Notes under the pieces: generated by a model
Seen by the model: the letters and a program-made list of their open reading frames with translations, nothing else
Told to the model about the DNA's origin: nothing
The model's database searches: none
Translations under genes and position numbers: made by a program
Shown: in pieces, positions 53,137 through 61,950 of the stretch
How positions within the stretch are numbered: the first letter of the stretch is position 1
Layout of the letters: the number at the start of each line of letters is the position of its first letter
From: Desulfofustis glycolicus DSM 9705
Lineage (GTDB): Bacteria > Desulfobacterota > Desulfobulbia > Desulfobulbales > Desulfocapsaceae
DNA length: 64,000 bases
Assembly: GCF_900130015.1 (NCBI RefSeq)
Contig: NZ_FQXS01000008.1
Coordinates: 62,001-126,000 of the forward strand
Reading direction: 5' to 3'

Positions 53137-54045
53137 ATGCCCGGCAAAGATAACCGCCGAAACCCAGTAACGATGATCCTCGCCGGGGCTGTATGTATCA
53201 GCTTCTCAGGTATTTGGGTCAACCTGTCCGGCACCGCGCCAACGTTATCTGCTTTTTATCGCGTCTTTTTCGGCAGCCTCTTTCTGGCCATCGCCTGCCT
53301 GCTTCGCGATGAATTTGAGCGCCCCTCTCGAAAAACGTTACTACTCACCGTGTTGTGCGGGCTGTGCTTTGCCGTCAACCTTTCCTGCTGGCATGCCAGT
53401 ATCTTTTTCATCGGCCCCGGGCTGGCGACCATTATCAGTAATTTCCAGGTCTTCGTTATGGCCCTGGTCTCCCTTGTCGTTTTCGGTGAAAAGATCAGAC
53501 CGATCTTCTTTGTTTCTCTGCCCCTCGCTTTTCTCGGACTATTTCAAATCATCGGTTTCGACTGGTCGTCTCTGCCGGAAAACTATCGGACCGGCGTCTA
53601 TCTCGGACTCGCCACTGCTCTTCTCTATTCGGCGTTTTTGCTCATTTTGAGAAAGATCCAGCAAGTTCAGCGATCACTGTCCTTTTTTTTCAGCCTGCTG
53701 CTGGTATCACTGTCGGCCAGCTTTTTTCTTGGCGCTGCCACGTGGTTGACCGGTAACTCATTCCGGGTTTCCGGCCTGATTCCCATCGGTTCGCTCCTCT
53801 GCCTCGGGTTGTTCAGTCAGACCATCGGCTGGTCTTGTATCGCCAACAGCCTGCCCCGGGTTTCTCCGGCGGTCACCGGACTGGTGCTCCTGTTGCAACC
53901 CGCTCTTGCCTTCATCTGGGATGTCTTGTTCTTCGCCCGCCCCACTTCCGCTGATCAGTGGCTCGGGGTCGGCGTCACCCTGGCTGCCATCTACCTGGGC
54001 ATGACCGCCGCACGCGCGCCCCGTTACGGGAAGCGGTCCCGATAA
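53137..54045 (+). CDS. EamA-family drug/metabolite transporter
   Basis: 302 residues with about ten transmembrane helices; two EamA modules (ILAGAVCISFSGIWVNLSG; GVYLGLATALLYSAFLLILR). It has the LQPALAFIWDVLFF segment of the second repeat and a basic C terminus. It is the third such gene in 34 kb. Substrate unknown. It is followed 112 bp on by a cupin on the same strand. Confidence 0.88.
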   Translation: MPGKDNRRNPVTMILAGAVCISFSGIWVNLSGTAPTLSAFYRVFFGSLFLAIACLLRDEFERPSRKTLLLTVLCGLCFAVNLSCWHASIFFIGPGLATIISNFQVFVMALVSLVVFGEKIRPIFFVSLPLAFLGLFQIIGFDWSSLPENYRTGVYLGLATALLYSAFLLILRKIQQVQRSLSFFFSLLLVSLSASFFLGAATWLTGNSFRVSGLIPIGSLLCLGLFSQTIGWSCIANSLPRVSPAVTGLVLLLQPALAFIWDVLFFARPTSADQWLGVGVTLAAIYLGMTAARAPRYGKRSR

Positions 54046-54157
54046 AACCGGGACATGGCCCGGCGATGCTGGCAAAATCCGGACAAAAATCGTATAGTGA
54101 CTCCAGGCGCCAAATCGACGGCACTAACGAGGCACCTTCACAACAAGGCACAGGACA

Positions 54158-54511
54158 ATGAAAATCATCAACAACTATGAAGAGATCCAGCCGCAGTCTT
54201 TCAATGGCGAACACGTCAAAGGAGTTACCGGCAGAGTGGCTATCGGTGCTGCAGATGGTGCTCCCCATTTCTGCATGCGGATATTCACAATAAAACCGGA
54301 TGGTTTCACGCCACGTCACGCCCATGACTGGGAGCACGAAATCCTCTTTCACTCCGGCAGGGGGCAGGTCCTGCAGGGCGGTACCTGGCGGGATGTCTCG
54401 GCTGGTTCGATCGCTTTTATTCCGGGCAATGAAGAACACCAGATCCGCAACAATTCCAACTCCGAGCTGGTATTCGCCTGCTTGATACCCGCCGGGGCCC
54501 CCGAGCTCTGA
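54158..54511 (+). CDS. Cupin-domain protein
   Basis: A single conserved double-stranded beta-helix of 117 residues. Metal ligands fit the cupin motifs: H in TPRHAHDWEHEI and E in the same stretch, with a further H in EEHQIRN. Family members are metal-dependent enzymes or ligand-binding regulators; the activity cannot be predicted. AGGACA lies before the ATG. It is followed by repeat copy B. Confidence 0.88.
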   Translation: MKIINNYEEIQPQSFNGEHVKGVTGRVAIGAADGAPHFCMRIFTIKPDGFTPRHAHDWEHEILFHSGRGQVLQGGTWRDVSAGSIAFIPGNEEHQIRNNSNSELVFACLIPAGAPEL

Positions 54512-54581
54512 TCGATCGGCAACGGTGCCGCGCTGGTGATGCCGGCGGGAAGCGGCACCACCAGGCAAAACACCGACTACC

Positions 54582-54726
54582 GGGGAGCTTGAAAAATCCG
54601 GTATTTCGTTCAAGATCGAGGCACGCAAGAAAATTTTACCACAGGCATATAAAATCGATATTCCGAGGATAAAATTTGATTGTGTAACGACGAGATTGGG
54701 CGAAATGACAATTTTTCAAGCTTCCC
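54582..54726 (+). repeat. Dispersed palindromic element, copy B (best-preserved ends)
   Basis: A 145-bp element with terminal inverted repeats: it starts GGGGAGCTTGAAAAAT and ends ATTTTTCAAGCTTCCC. The two halves are imperfect complements along most of their length (for example AAATTTTA and TAAAATTT in the interior), so the element can fold into one long hairpin. It matches copy A at 1691-1833 in the opposite orientation. It lies between the convergent cupin and chalcone-isomerase-like genes. Confidence 0.85.
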
Positions 54727-54731
54727 TACCG

Positions 54732-55295
54732 TTATGAACCGAGCAGGGCCGCTCGCAGGTCTTCCGCGACCGGCTCAGGGCCGAGCCAAATGGAAAGGAG
54801 CAGGTCGTTAAACGGTTTACCGGCGATGACTCCTTTCCGCTCTCCCCTGATGTCTACTGCGGTACCAACTCCGGGCAGATAATCAAGTATAATGGTGTCG
54901 CCAGCTTTGACAGTGGTAAAGAGCTGGTTGAAAGCGGCAATCTCGGCAGCAAGCGCATCTAGTTGCTCCGGGGTTCCGTTACCGGTAAAACCGGCATTCC
55001 AGGCTTCAACCAGATCCTCACCACTCACCTCACTATACAAAAAGTGCATCGCCATGCGCTTGCCACCTTCGTCTGCAAGCACGGCATCAACGCTCGTCGC
55101 CTTATGCTCAAGATAGAGCGCAGCGATATAGATCTTGAAGAAAAATTTCGTCCTGACCCCGGCTCCGTTCAAGGACAACACTGCTCCGTCATCCCTTTTC
55201 ACCTCCTCCGACAGATCAACTCCGGCTATCTCACGCGCCCCGGCGGGAACCACAGTCAGCAAGACAAACAACAGCACCATGATTGCTCTTTGCAT
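54732..55295 (-). CDS. Chalcone-isomerase-like secreted protein
   Basis: 187 residues with a signal peptide (about 1-22, ending VPAGA), then the chalcone-isomerase-like domain (GVRTKFFFKIYIAALYLEHK; KGVIAGKPFNDLLLSIWLG). Bacterial members are periplasmic, bind fatty-acid-like or small ligands, and usually lack catalytic flavonoid residues. The ATG at 55295 has GGAGGAGGG three bases upstream. The stop sits five bases past repeat copy B, which may act as a terminator. Confidence 0.87.
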   Translation of the reverse strand: MQRAIMVLLFVLLTVVPAGAREIAGVDLSEEVKRDDGAVLSLNGAGVRTKFFFKIYIAALYLEHKATSVDAVLADEGGKRMAMHFLYSEVSGEDLVEAWNAGFTGNGTPEQLDALAAEIAAFNQLFTTVKAGDTIILDYLPGVGTAVDIRGERKGVIAGKPFNDLLLSIWLGPEPVAEDLRAALLGS

Positions 55296-55508
55296 ACTCC
55301 CTCCTCCCGTTATCAATAATTCGGAAATTCTCCGGTCGCTGCAACCGACCGGGAACGATACTCGTCTCTTGTTTTAGCCCGTCGCTCGTCACGAAAGAAC
55401 AAAAAACGGTCAAAGGAGAAAAAAAGTAGAGAGGGGTGATCACTCTGTGATACCCCCCCGGCGATATACTGGCGACAATATCAAAACAGAGCGCTGGGGA
55501 GGATCACC

Positions 55509-55775
55509 ATGAGACCTGGACATGAATTGACGGCACAGCCAAATCTGGAAGGGAGCTTGAAAAATTTGCAAGGTTCCCTTGAGAGTGCAATCGCCAACGG
55601 GATTAAAGGAATCGGCCTGCCTGCAGGCAGGCCGATCTGGCTGGTACGCCTGACCAAACGGTTGCCGCGGTACCGCGAATTTCTGCTTTCCGCAGCCGCC
55701 TCGGTGGCCGTTGCCGTTCTCTGCCTGGCCGGCTGCTACCTGTTCCTTAGCCAATTGGCTGCCCATGGCTGGTAG
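55509..55775 (+). CDS. Small single-pass membrane protein (hypothetical)
   Basis: 88 residues with GGGGAGG six bases before the ATG. The C-terminal 40 residues carry a basic stretch (LVRLTKRLPRYREF) followed by one transmembrane helix (LLSAAASVAVAVLCLAGCYL). The N-terminal half spans an incomplete palindromic element and a 26-bp perfect palindrome at 55611-55636, so part of the coding region may be repeat-derived. It has no recognised family. Confidence 0.5.
   Translation: MRPGHELTAQPNLEGSLKNLQGSLESAIANGIKGIGLPAGRPIWLVRLTKRLPRYREFLLSAAASVAVAVLCLAGCYLFLSQLAAHGW
55549..55580. repeat. Short hairpin that resembles collapsed ends of the palindromic element
   Basis: AAGGGAGCTTG and CAAGGTTCCCTT pair around AAAAATTTG. 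The left arm plus loop (GGGAGCTTGAAAAAT) equals the start of copies A and B. It looks like a fragment or internally deleted copy. Confidence 0.5.
55611..55636. repeat. 26-bp perfect palindrome
   Basis: ATCGGCCTGCCTG at 55611-55623 is followed without a gap by its exact complement, CAGGCAGGCCGAT. It lies inside the small membrane-protein frame and just downstream (minus strand) of aspS. It could be a protein-binding site, a terminator stem for aspS or a cruciform-forming site. Confidence 0.8.
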
Positions 55776-55807
55776 AACGGCGGTCGCGACAGCACCAGCA
55801 AAACGAG

Positions 55808-57592
55808 CTATTCCTGCCAGTCCGGCCTGATATGAAGTTCCGTCAACTGTCGGCGGGCTACTTTGTCTGGGGCATCTGTCAGCGGGCAGGTCGCCTTTTG
55901 GGTTTTCGGAAAAGCGATTACGTTCCTGATGGAGTCGCCGCCGGTAATCAGCATCATCAGCCGATCCAGACCGAAGGCGATGCCGCCGTGCGGCGGAGCA
56001 CCGAACTCTAGGGCCCGGAGCAAAAACCCGAATTTTTCACGGGCTTCATCATCAGAGATGGAGAGCGCCTGCAGAACCTTCATCTGCACATCACGCTGAT
56101 GAATACGGATCGACCCTCCGCCGATCTCGGTGCCGTTGAGAACCAGGTCGTAAGCGCGACTGTAGACCGCGCCCGGGTCGGTCGCCAATTTTTCGATATC
56201 CTCATCGCGCGGTGCGGTGAAGGGATGATGCAGAGCCTGGAAGCGTTTTTCCTTGTCATCATAGGCCAACAACGGAAAATCGGTGACCCAGACAAAACGG
56301 AAGACGGTCGCGTCGAGCAGATCGAGCCGCCGGACCAACTCAATTCTCAGTTCGCCGAGCACCTGAAAAACTGTTGCGTTCTTGTCGGCACCGAAAAACA
56401 GCAGGTCGTCGACCTGTGCATCAAGAGCCGCAGCAATACGCTGCCGTTCTTCGGCAGAAAAGAATTTGGCGATCGGTGACTGCCATTCTCCGCCCTCCTT
56501 GATTTTGACCCAGGCCAAGCCTTTGGCGCCGAATTGGAGTGCATAATCGGTCAAATCGTCGAGTTCCTTGCGGGTAAAACGGCCACACCCCTTGGCGTTG
56601 AGCGCCCGTACCGTGCCGCCGCCATCGACGGCACTGCGAAACACTTTGAATTCGCAACCGGCTGCAATCTCGGTCAGATCGACGAGTTCCATCGCGAAGC
56701 GGGTATCCGGCCGATCGGTGCCGTAACGGCTCATCGCCTCGTCGTAACTGATGCGCTTGAACGGCGGCTGAACGTCGCGCCCGATGGTTTCACGGAACAA
56801 CGCATCGATCATTCCTTCGACAATCTCGATAACCTGCTCTTCATCGACAAAGGACAGCTCCATATCAATCTGGGTGAATTCCGGCTGGCGGTCGGCTCGC
56901 AGATCCTCGTCGCGGAAACATTTGACGATCTGATAATAACGGTCCAGCCCGGCGACCATCAGCAATTGTTTGAAGAGCTGCGGTGACTGCGGCAGCGCAA
57001 AAAATCGTCCCGGGTTGACCCGACTCGGCACCAGATAGTCACGGGCGCCCTCCGGAGTCGATTTGGTCAGCATCGGCGTCTCGATATCGAGAAACCCACG
57101 TGCGTTCAGATAGCCACGGATCGACTGCACGGCCCGATGCCGGGCGATCAGGTTGGCGGTCATCTCCGGCTTTCTCAGGTCGAGATAACGATATTGCAAC
57201 CGCAGGCCGTCCGATACCTCTTTGTCCTCATCCAATGGGAACGGCGGGGTTTCACTGGTGTTGAGGATGAACAGCTGATCGATCAACACTTCGATTTCAC
57301 CGGTCGCAAGTTTCGGGTTGGCCATGTCGCCCGGGCGCGGATCAACAACGCCGCTGACAGCGATCACCCACTCGCTGCGCAGCCGGTGCGCCTTTTCGTG
57401 GACGGCCGGGTTGATCTCGGGATTGAAGACGACCTGGGTGATCCCTTCGCGATCGCGCAGATCGATAAAAATGACACCGCCGTGATCGCGCCGGCGCAAC
57501 ACCCAGCCCATCAAGATCACTTTCTCGCCGACGTGACCGATACCCAGCTCATTGCAATGATGCGTCCTGCGCATTGTCCCCAAAGAATCCAT
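55808..57592 (-). CDS. aspS: Aspartyl-tRNA synthetase
   Basis: A class II synthetase of about 594 residues. The N-terminal OB-fold anticodon domain (RRRDHGGVIFIDLRDREG) precedes the catalytic core with motif 2 (FRDEDLRADRQPEFTQID) and motif 3 (GIAFGLDRLMMLI). The bacterial GAD insertion (about 290-420) is present. The ATG at 57592 is chosen because upstream in-frame codons would overlap hisS. It is 50 bp downstream of hisS, the common hisS-aspS pair. Confidence 0.97.
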   Translation of the reverse strand: MDSLGTMRRTHHCNELGIGHVGEKVILMGWVLRRRDHGGVIFIDLRDREGITQVVFNPEINPAVHEKAHRLRSEWVIAVSGVVDPRPGDMANPKLATGEIEVLIDQLFILNTSETPPFPLDEDKEVSDGLRLQYRYLDLRKPEMTANLIARHRAVQSIRGYLNARGFLDIETPMLTKSTPEGARDYLVPSRVNPGRFFALPQSPQLFKQLLMVAGLDRYYQIVKCFRDEDLRADRQPEFTQIDMELSFVDEEQVIEIVEGMIDALFRETIGRDVQPPFKRISYDEAMSRYGTDRPDTRFAMELVDLTEIAAGCEFKVFRSAVDGGGTVRALNAKGCGRFTRKELDDLTDYALQFGAKGLAWVKIKEGGEWQSPIAKFFSAEERQRIAAALDAQVDDLLFFGADKNATVFQVLGELRIELVRRLDLLDATVFRFVWVTDFPLLAYDDKEKRFQALHHPFTAPRDEDIEKLATDPGAVYSRAYDLVLNGTEIGGGSIRIHQRDVQMKVLQALSISDDEAREKFGFLLRALEFGAPPHGGIAFGLDRLMMLITGGDSIRNVIAFPKTQKATCPLTDAPDKVARRQLTELHIRPDWQE

Positions 57593-57641
57593 AGTCGTCT
57601 CTATCCAACCCCGGGACCTGCCCGGACCCGGTTGTGTTAAA

Positions 57642-58892
57642 TTATCCCCGGTCGATGGCCGAGTGGATTGCGTCGTGATCAAGGGCAACGTCCACTTGAT
57701 CTCTGCTCATCATGTTACGCATCGGGGCTCTGCCGCGCGCCAGTTCCTGTTCACCGACAATCAGGACATGGGCCGCACCGGCCTTGTCCGCCTGCTTCAT
57801 CTGACTCTTGAGGCTCCTGCCGCCATAATCCATGTCCGCGCGCAGACCGGCCCGGCGTATCTCGTGCAGCAACCGGAAACATCGTTCGCCAGCAGCATCG
57901 CCGAGAGCGGCAAGAAACAGGTCGATGGACGGTCCCGACGACGACACCGTGTCGTGCTGCTGGAGCAACAGAACCAAGCGTTCGAGTCCGACTGCAAAGC
58001 CGATCCCCGGCATCGCCGGGCCGCCGAGCGACTCGACCAGCCCGTCATAACGGCCGCCGGCACAAACCGCCGACTGGGCGCCAAGCTCGCCGCTGACAAA
58101 CTCAAACGTTGTCCTGACATAGTAATCCAGCCCACGGACCATGAATTTGTTCAGACAATAGTCGATCCCGAGCTGCTCAAGGGCCTTTCGAACTCTGTCT
58201 AAATGATCGGCACAGTCCGGACAGAGGTGCTGTTGAATCGACGGCGCATCGGCAACCTCGGCACGGCAGGTCGGGTTTTTGCAATCAAGCACACGCAACG
58301 GATTGGTGATGCTTCGTCGCGAGCAGTCGTCACACAGCCGGTCCAGACGCTCGGCGATGAAGTCGAGCAACAACGCCCGATACGCGGGCCGACAGGCGGG
58401 ACAACCGAGTGAGTTGATCTCCAGACTGGCCGAAAGACCGAGTTCCTCGAGCAGCATCGCTCCCATGGCCAGGAGTTCGGCGTCGAGACGAGGCGAAGCG
58501 GAACCGACCACCTCGACGCTTAGTTGATGAAATTGCCGAAGTCTCCCCTTCTGCGGTCGTTCACGACGGAACATCGGCCCGATGGTGAATAGCCGCTGGA
58601 CCGGCCTGACAGCATGGAGGCTGTGTTCAACATAGGCCCGCATCAACGATGCCGTCGCCTCTGGACGAAGGGTTTCCTGCCGATCGACAAAGGTGTACAT
58701 CTCTTTCTCGACGATATCGGTACCAGCCCCGATCGAACGCGCAAACAGCTCGGTCCTTTCCAGAACAGGAAGTCTGATCTCCTGAAAATGAAACCGCTCC
58801 AGGACACTTCTGGCAACCGACTCGATGCGCCGCCAGAGCACGACTTCGTCCGGGAGAATATCTTTAAAGCCGTTCAAGGCCTTTACCTTCAC
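57642..58892 (-). CDS. hisS: Histidyl-tRNA synthetase
   Basis: A class II synthetase of 416 residues. It starts with KALNGFKDILPDE, carries motif 2 at FRRERPQKGRLRQFHQL, the His-specific LVRGLDYYVRTTFE-type segment (here MVRGLDYYVRTTFE) and motif 3 GIGFAVGLERLVLLL. The C-terminal anticodon domain follows. It contains a cysteine-rich insertion (CPACRPAY, CDDC and CPDC) that could bind zinc. It is transcribed with aspS. Confidence 0.97.
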   Translation of the reverse strand: MKVKALNGFKDILPDEVVLWRRIESVARSVLERFHFQEIRLPVLERTELFARSIGAGTDIVEKEMYTFVDRQETLRPEATASLMRAYVEHSLHAVRPVQRLFTIGPMFRRERPQKGRLRQFHQLSVEVVGSASPRLDAELLAMGAMLLEELGLSASLEINSLGCPACRPAYRALLLDFIAERLDRLCDDCSRRSITNPLRVLDCKNPTCRAEVADAPSIQQHLCPDCADHLDRVRKALEQLGIDYCLNKFMVRGLDYYVRTTFEFVSGELGAQSAVCAGGRYDGLVESLGGPAMPGIGFAVGLERLVLLLQQHDTVSSSGPSIDLFLAALGDAAGERCFRLLHEIRRAGLRADMDYGGRSLKSQMKQADKAGAAHVLIVGEQELARGRAPMRNMMSRDQVDVALDHDAIHSAIDRG

Positions 58893-58944
58893 CGCTGCAC
58901 CTCCATAACGCTCATTACGATGCTGTTTTTCATAAAAACTTTAA

Positions 58945-58973
58945 GAATAACCGGAAATGATGCTAAAAGTCAA
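58945..58973 (-). promoter_or_regulatory. Candidate promoter of hisS
   Basis: On the minus strand TTGACT (58973-58968), 17 bp, TTATTC (58950-58945). The -10 is weak. It is 52 bp upstream of the hisS start. Confidence 0.4.
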
Positions 58974-59122
58974 GCTGGACCAGCCGCGCCCGCCCGCCCG
59001 CCAACCGCCGCAACTATCGTCCCGAAATCCTGCTCGATTTATCTTCTGGTACGGCTCTCTATCGGCCCGCCAACGGTGACGGCGACGGGCCCTCCTATCG
59101 CCTTGTTTACCCGATACTTCGC

Positions 59123-59151
59123 TTGACAAAAATCGGGACAAGGGGCATTAT
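59123..59151 (+). promoter_or_regulatory. Promoter of the nitronate monooxygenase-like gene
   Basis: TTGACA at 59123-59128, 17 bp, CATTAT at 59146-59151 (four of six matches to TATAAT). The start codon is 50 bp further on. Confidence 0.55.
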
Positions 59152-59200
59152 CGGTGCTCAGTTTCAGCTTTGCGACAGAGAAGGAGGAATTCCGACCAGC

Positions 59201-60196
59201 ATGAAATTACCATCACTTTCCATCGGCCACTTGACGGCCCGCATTCCGCTCATCCAGGGAGGAATGTCCATCCGGGTCTCCACCTCGTCACTAGCGGTTC
59301 CGGTCGCCGAATGCGGTGGTATCGGCGTCATCGGGGGGTCGGGAATCCCCGCCGAAGAGTTGCAGGATGACATTCGCACGGCCAAGAAAGCGACAGACGG
59401 GATCATCGCCGTCAATGTTATGTACGCGATGAAAAATTTCTACGACCTGGTTATTGCCTCCATTGAGGCCGGGGTTGACATGATCATTACCGGGGCCGGG
59501 TTCTCCCGTGACATTTTCAAGATCGGCCGGGCACATAATATCCCCATTGCGATGATCGTCTCTTCACCGACGCTGGGAAGACTTGCGGAAAAGCTGGGGG
59601 CATCAGCGGTCATCGTCGAGGCCAAAGAAGCCGGAGGACATCTCGGCACCGACCAGCCGCTGCGCACTATCTTTCCGCCTATTCGCGACGTCGTCAAATC
59701 CGTACCGCTCATTGCTGCCGGCGGCATTACCAACGGATACGAGATGGCGGAAATGATGGATGCCTATGGAGCAGACGGTATCCAGATAGCCTCGCGTTTC
59801 GTTCTCAGCGAAGAGTGCGACGTGTCCGACGAATTCAAGCAGGCCTACCTGCGTGCCGAAAAAGACGACATCGTCTTGACCACGTCACCGGTCGGACTGC
59901 CCGGCCGTGCCCTGCGCACGCCCTTTGTCCAGGCGCTGGCCGATGGAGTAAGTTTTGCCAGCAAATCGTGCAAGCACCTGTGCCTGAAGAAATGCGATCA
60001 CCACTATTGCATCAATGAACGATTGAACGCGTCGCGTCAGGGCGATCTGCAGGAAGGATTATTCTTCTCCGGTGAAAATACCTACAAGATGAAAGCGATC
60101 CTGCCGGTTGCCGAGATCTTTCGTCAATTCGTCAGCCAGGCCGAATCCGTCTACCGGGAAAACCGCGGTTTCTCCCCTCCCAGCCAGAGTGCCTGA
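59201..60196 (+). CDS. Nitronate monooxygenase / FabK-like flavoprotein with C-terminal cysteine motif
   Basis: A TIM-barrel FMN enzyme of 331 residues. Typical segments: IPLIQGGMSIRVS, GGIGVIGGSG, VIVEAKEAGGHLGTDQPL and VPLIAAGGITNGYEMAEMM, which cover the FMN site. Known relatives oxidise nitronates or reduce enoyl-ACP; the catalytic His of true nitronate monooxygenases is in GGHLG. The C-terminal part has four cysteines in CKHLCLKKCDHHYC, which could bind zinc or a cluster. AAGGAGG lies 13 bases before the ATG. It heads a short plus-strand run with pcnB. Confidence 0.85.
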   Translation: MKLPSLSIGHLTARIPLIQGGMSIRVSTSSLAVPVAECGGIGVIGGSGIPAEELQDDIRTAKKATDGIIAVNVMYAMKNFYDLVIASIEAGVDMIITGAGFSRDIFKIGRAHNIPIAMIVSSPTLGRLAEKLGASAVIVEAKEAGGHLGTDQPLRTIFPPIRDVVKSVPLIAAGGITNGYEMAEMMDAYGADGIQIASRFVLSEECDVSDEFKQAYLRAEKDDIVLTTSPVGLPGRALRTPFVQALADGVSFASKSCKHLCLKKCDHHYCINERLNASRQGDLQEGLFFSGENTYKMKAILPVAEIFRQFVSQAESVYRENRGFSPPSQSA

Positions 60197-60239
60197 TAGC
60201 GGTACCTCATCGCAGGCCCTTGCCACTGATCATCCGGTC

Positions 60240-61568
60240 ATGTCCAGCACCTCACCACATGAACCCGTCGTCATCACCCGCGAGCAACACCGTATCTCGC
60301 TTGATTCGATCGACCGGGATGCCCTCTATGTATTGAAAAAGCTCAACAGCGCCGGGTTTTCCAGCTACCTGGTCGGCGGCGGTGTCCGCGATCTCTTCCT
60401 CGGAAAGACCCCAAAGGACTTCGATATCGGTACCGACGCCCGGCCCGGCCAGATCCGCCGGATCTTTTCCAACAGCAGAACGATCGGCCGACGATTTCGC
60501 CTTGTTCAGGTTTTCTTCAAATACGGCAAGATCGTCGAAGTCTCAACGCTGCGCTCGCTCAGCGAACATGACCTTGACGGCCCCGAAGCGGTGCTGGCGC
60601 CAAACAACACCTACGGTACGGTCAGCGAGGATGCTCAACGCCGGGATATCAGCATCAACGCGCTGTTCTACGAGATCAACGAGCAGACCATTATCGACCA
60701 TGTCGGCGGCTTTGCCGACCTGCAGGACGGTATCATCAGGATCATCGGCACTCCGAAAAAGCGAATCAACCGGGATCCGGTACGGATGATGCGGGTAATC
60801 AGACACGCCGCTCGGAATCAATTCAAGATCGAAGAAAACAGTTGGCAGGCCATGTGCGACAACAGCCACAAACTGGCGCTCTGTCCTCCTTCCCGGCTCC
60901 GCGACGAAACACTGAAAGATATCTATTGTGGCAGTGCCGCCGCCTGGTTCGAATTGGCTGTCGATTCCGGCGTTTTTTTTGCGCTGTTCGGAATCTACCG
61001 GGATGGTGCCGCCGATGCTTCCTGGCGACCACGGCTTACCGCCATCTTTCGTACCATCGACAGGCTCAACAACAGCGCCGTTGCCGCCGGGCTGCACCGG
61101 CAGCCGGATTTTCTGCTGCTCTCCTTTATTCTGTTGCCCTGGGCCGATGCCGCGTTGCAAATCTTCGACCCATCGCTCAAAGGCGGCCGTCTCTTCCACC
61201 TGGCAACAGCCATTCGCGAAGCCATCGACCAGAGTGTCGGACCGGCGCTCGGACTGACCCGTTCCTGCCGCCAGGAAATCACCGCCCTGCTGACTCACCT
61301 GCCGACCTTGATCTCCCAGCGCCAGAAAGATTCCTGGCCTAAATGGTTGCGGCGCAAAAGCTATTTCAACAAATGCCGTCTCCTTTATCTCTGCCATCTC
61401 GAAGCGACTCAGGGGCAAACCGTTCCCGACCAGATGTTCCTGGTTGGCGGTCCCGGGGCGCCGTCCCAGCCCACCGAGTCACGAACGGCACAGAAGCCGC
61501 CACGACGCAAGGGTCGGCCGGCCCTTGTCGACGATCACCCTGGCGGTATTTTCGGGTTTAAACGATAG
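60240..61568 (+). CDS. pcnB: Poly(A) polymerase / tRNA nucleotidyltransferase family protein (PcnB-like)
   Basis: A nucleotidyltransferase of 442 residues. The head domain has the GGGVRDLFLGKTPKDFDIGT motif, with catalytic aspartates DFD, followed by RRDISINALFYE and the NRDPVRMMRVIRHAAR segment. The C terminus is basic (RTAQKPPRRKGRP), as in PcnB RNA-binding tails. It adds 3' poly(A) that marks RNA for decay, or CCA; poly(A) is favoured by the tail. The ATG at 60240 begins just before a short linker. It lies 44 bp after the nitronate monooxygenase-like gene. Confidence 0.92.
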   Translation: MSSTSPHEPVVITREQHRISLDSIDRDALYVLKKLNSAGFSSYLVGGGVRDLFLGKTPKDFDIGTDARPGQIRRIFSNSRTIGRRFRLVQVFFKYGKIVEVSTLRSLSEHDLDGPEAVLAPNNTYGTVSEDAQRRDISINALFYEINEQTIIDHVGGFADLQDGIIRIIGTPKKRINRDPVRMMRVIRHAARNQFKIEENSWQAMCDNSHKLALCPPSRLRDETLKDIYCGSAAAWFELAVDSGVFFALFGIYRDGAADASWRPRLTAIFRTIDRLNNSAVAAGLHRQPDFLLLSFILLPWADAALQIFDPSLKGGRLFHLATAIREAIDQSVGPALGLTRSCRQEITALLTHLPTLISQRQKDSWPKWLRRKSYFNKCRLLYLCHLEATQGQTVPDQMFLVGGPGAPSQPTESRTAQKPPRRKGRPALVDDHPGGIFGFKR

Positions 61569-61950
61569 TATGAGACATGCATCATCATCGACTCCGGACA
61601 GACACAACCGATCAGCAACCTCGCCTGGTTTTTCTGCTCACTGAATAGCGCAAGCGAACGGGACCCCGGACTCCTCTTGTTTCATTTTTTCTTATTTGCA
61701 TCATAAGTATTTCTTAAACTCATTTCCGGAAAATGAATTGACATTCACCTGGAACCCCTCTATTAACTAATTTTGTTTCCCTTTTGGCTAAAAATCCACT
61801 ATCGAAGTTGTCGCCGGATGAAAAGGGAGCGTCCTGCAGTCAACTGCTCACGTGGGGGATTTTTTGATATTCACACTGTATTGGTACGATGTACCGGTAT
61901 AACTGCGCTCTTTGCGCGCCAACTTGTCGTTTGAGCAATAGGAGGTTGAT
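61569..61950. other. Hydrogenase operon leader region
   Basis: 382 bp with the sigma70 promoter at 61738-61766 and a leader of about 180 bp. The leader has small hairpins (GCAGT-CA-ACTGC near 61837 and GGTAC-GAT-GTACC near 61883). No terminator with a T run was seen after pcnB. Confidence 0.5.
61738..61766 (+). promoter_or_regulatory. Sigma70 promoter of the [NiFe] hydrogenase operon
   Basis: A perfect TTGACA at 61738-61743, a 17-bp spacer and TATTAA at 61761-61766. The first gene begins 184 bp downstream. Confidence 0.75.

Larger units (their letters stand above)
58893..59200. other. Divergent promoter region of hisS-aspS and the nitronate monooxygenase gene
   Basis: 308 bp without a gene. 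It contains a likely promoter on each strand, described separately. The middle is GC-rich and has short open frames with no start signals. Confidence 0.5.

Noticed and set aside
54431-54628. Short minus frames starting MRASILNEIP (and MHASILNEIP near 24540)
   Set aside because: Both are readings of the dispersed palindromic element, so the shared peptide reflects the DNA repeat and not a protein family.
61569-61950. Search for a riboswitch or tRNA in the hydrogenase leader
   Set aside because: Only small isolated hairpins are present; no cloverleaf or known riboswitch core was recognised.
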